Made by a program: the position numbers and the translations under genes. Below, in pieces: positions 63,660 to 64,000 of a stretch of DNA of 64,000 nucleotides (position 1 is its first letter; each line of letters starts with the position of its first letter). The notes beneath the pieces were generated by a model, which worked only from the letters and a program-made list of their open reading frames with translations, was not told the DNA's origin and did no database searches. Location: contig NC_067495.1 of the NCBI RefSeq assembly GCF_947179515.1, positions 29,239,004-29,303,003 of the forward strand, given 5' to 3'. Source of the stretch: Apodemus sylvaticus (lineage: Eukaryota > Chordata > Mammalia > Rodentia > Muridae).

Positions 63660-64000
63660 TTTGGTTCTCTGGCATCTACCGTCTTGAGTTCTTTGTATAT
63701 ATTGGATATTAGCCCTCTATCAGATGTAGGATTGGTGAAGATCTTTTCCCAATTTGTATGTTGCTGTTTTGTCCTTTTGACAGTGTCCTTTGCCTTACAG
63801 AAACTTTGTAATTTTATGAGGTCCCATTTGTCAATTCTTGATCTTAGAGCATACGCTATTGGTGTTTTGTTCAGGAAATTTCCCCAGTGCCCATGTCCTC
63901 AAGGGTCTTCCCCAGTTTCTTTTCTATTAGTTTCAGAGTATCTGGTTTTATGTGGAGGTCCTTGATCCACTTGGATTTGAGCTTTGTACAAGGTGATAAA
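63660..64000 (-). mobile_element. L1 ORF2 mid-region fragment, minus strand, runs past window end
   Basis: Reverse of the ORF2 region after the reverse transcriptase: plus-strand words 'attggatattagccctctat', 'atgaggtcccatttgtcaat' and 'gtggaggtccttgatccact' are highly characteristic L1. It abuts the 5' UTR of the neighbouring L1 in a non-canonical order. Confidence 0.85.

Larger units (their letters stand above)
581..64000 (+). other. Reps2: Reps2 intron 1, 5' part (runs past window end)
   Basis: It begins with the donor GTATGC directly after codon 78. No stretch encoding the expected next residues (ITELCGAKR-like, completing EH domain 1) was seen on the plus strand, and every long open frame downstream is in a mobile element or looks random. 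The acceptor is therefore placed beyond 64000. Large first introns fit REPS2 orthologues. All features below lie within this intron. Confidence 0.75.

Overview
The window looks like rodent X-chromosome DNA, most likely house mouse (Mus). The reasons are young B1 copies carrying the Mus-type 'gatttctgagtt' variant, B2, B3, B4/RSINE1 and ID SINEs, URR1 hAT copies and murine/Lx-lineage L1s. The only host gene segment is a CpG-rich promoter followed by the first coding exon of Reps2 (RalBP1-associated EH-domain protein 2), positions 347-580 on the plus strand. The exon ends at a clean CAG|GTATGC donor. From 581 to the window end I find no further Reps2 exon, so about 63 kb is read as the 5' part of intron 1.

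Layout. 1-740: CpG island, promoter, exon 1. 741-13980: intron with SINE relics, two Lx-type L1 3' ends on the minus strand (3.6-4.6 kb and 6.1-7.6 kb), a URR1 element and a 174-base pure purine tract. 13985-20690: one ancient plus-strand L1, cut up by a tail-less minus-strand L1 reverse-transcriptase fragment, a twin-primed L1 and about ten SINEs. 20800-23265: relatively repeat-poor DNA with a perfect palindromic RFX X-box. 23266-26760: an ancient minus-strand L1 with nested SINEs and a young L1. 27.3-29.6 kb: two more L1 3' ends, one inside a B3 SINE. 30-44 kb: microsatellites, SINEs, Lx 3' UTRs and nested rodent-specific repeats. 44888-45591: a retrocopy of an unidentified mRNA with a perfect target-site duplication. 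45880-48720: a 5' L1 portion (5' UTR, ORF1, endonuclease) with another L1 inside it. 49-53.4 kb: ancient L1 pieces, a URR1 in an older repeat and a CAG/CAA repeat. 53.4-53.76 kb: a processed gamma-crystallin pseudogene. 53.83-56.97 kb: a long degraded L1. 57-62.8 kb: mostly unassigned intron. 62.8-64 kb: L1 5' end beside L1 ORF2.

No operon-like or new multi-gene system is visible. The interest lies in the retroposition history (nested insertions, twin priming, two insertions that consist only of an A-rich tail between 14-base duplications, two retrocopies) and in a few candidate regulatory or structural sites inside the Reps2 intron. Family names for degraded repeats come from pattern recognition without a search, and their boundaries are approximate by about 10-30 bases unless target-site duplications are quoted.
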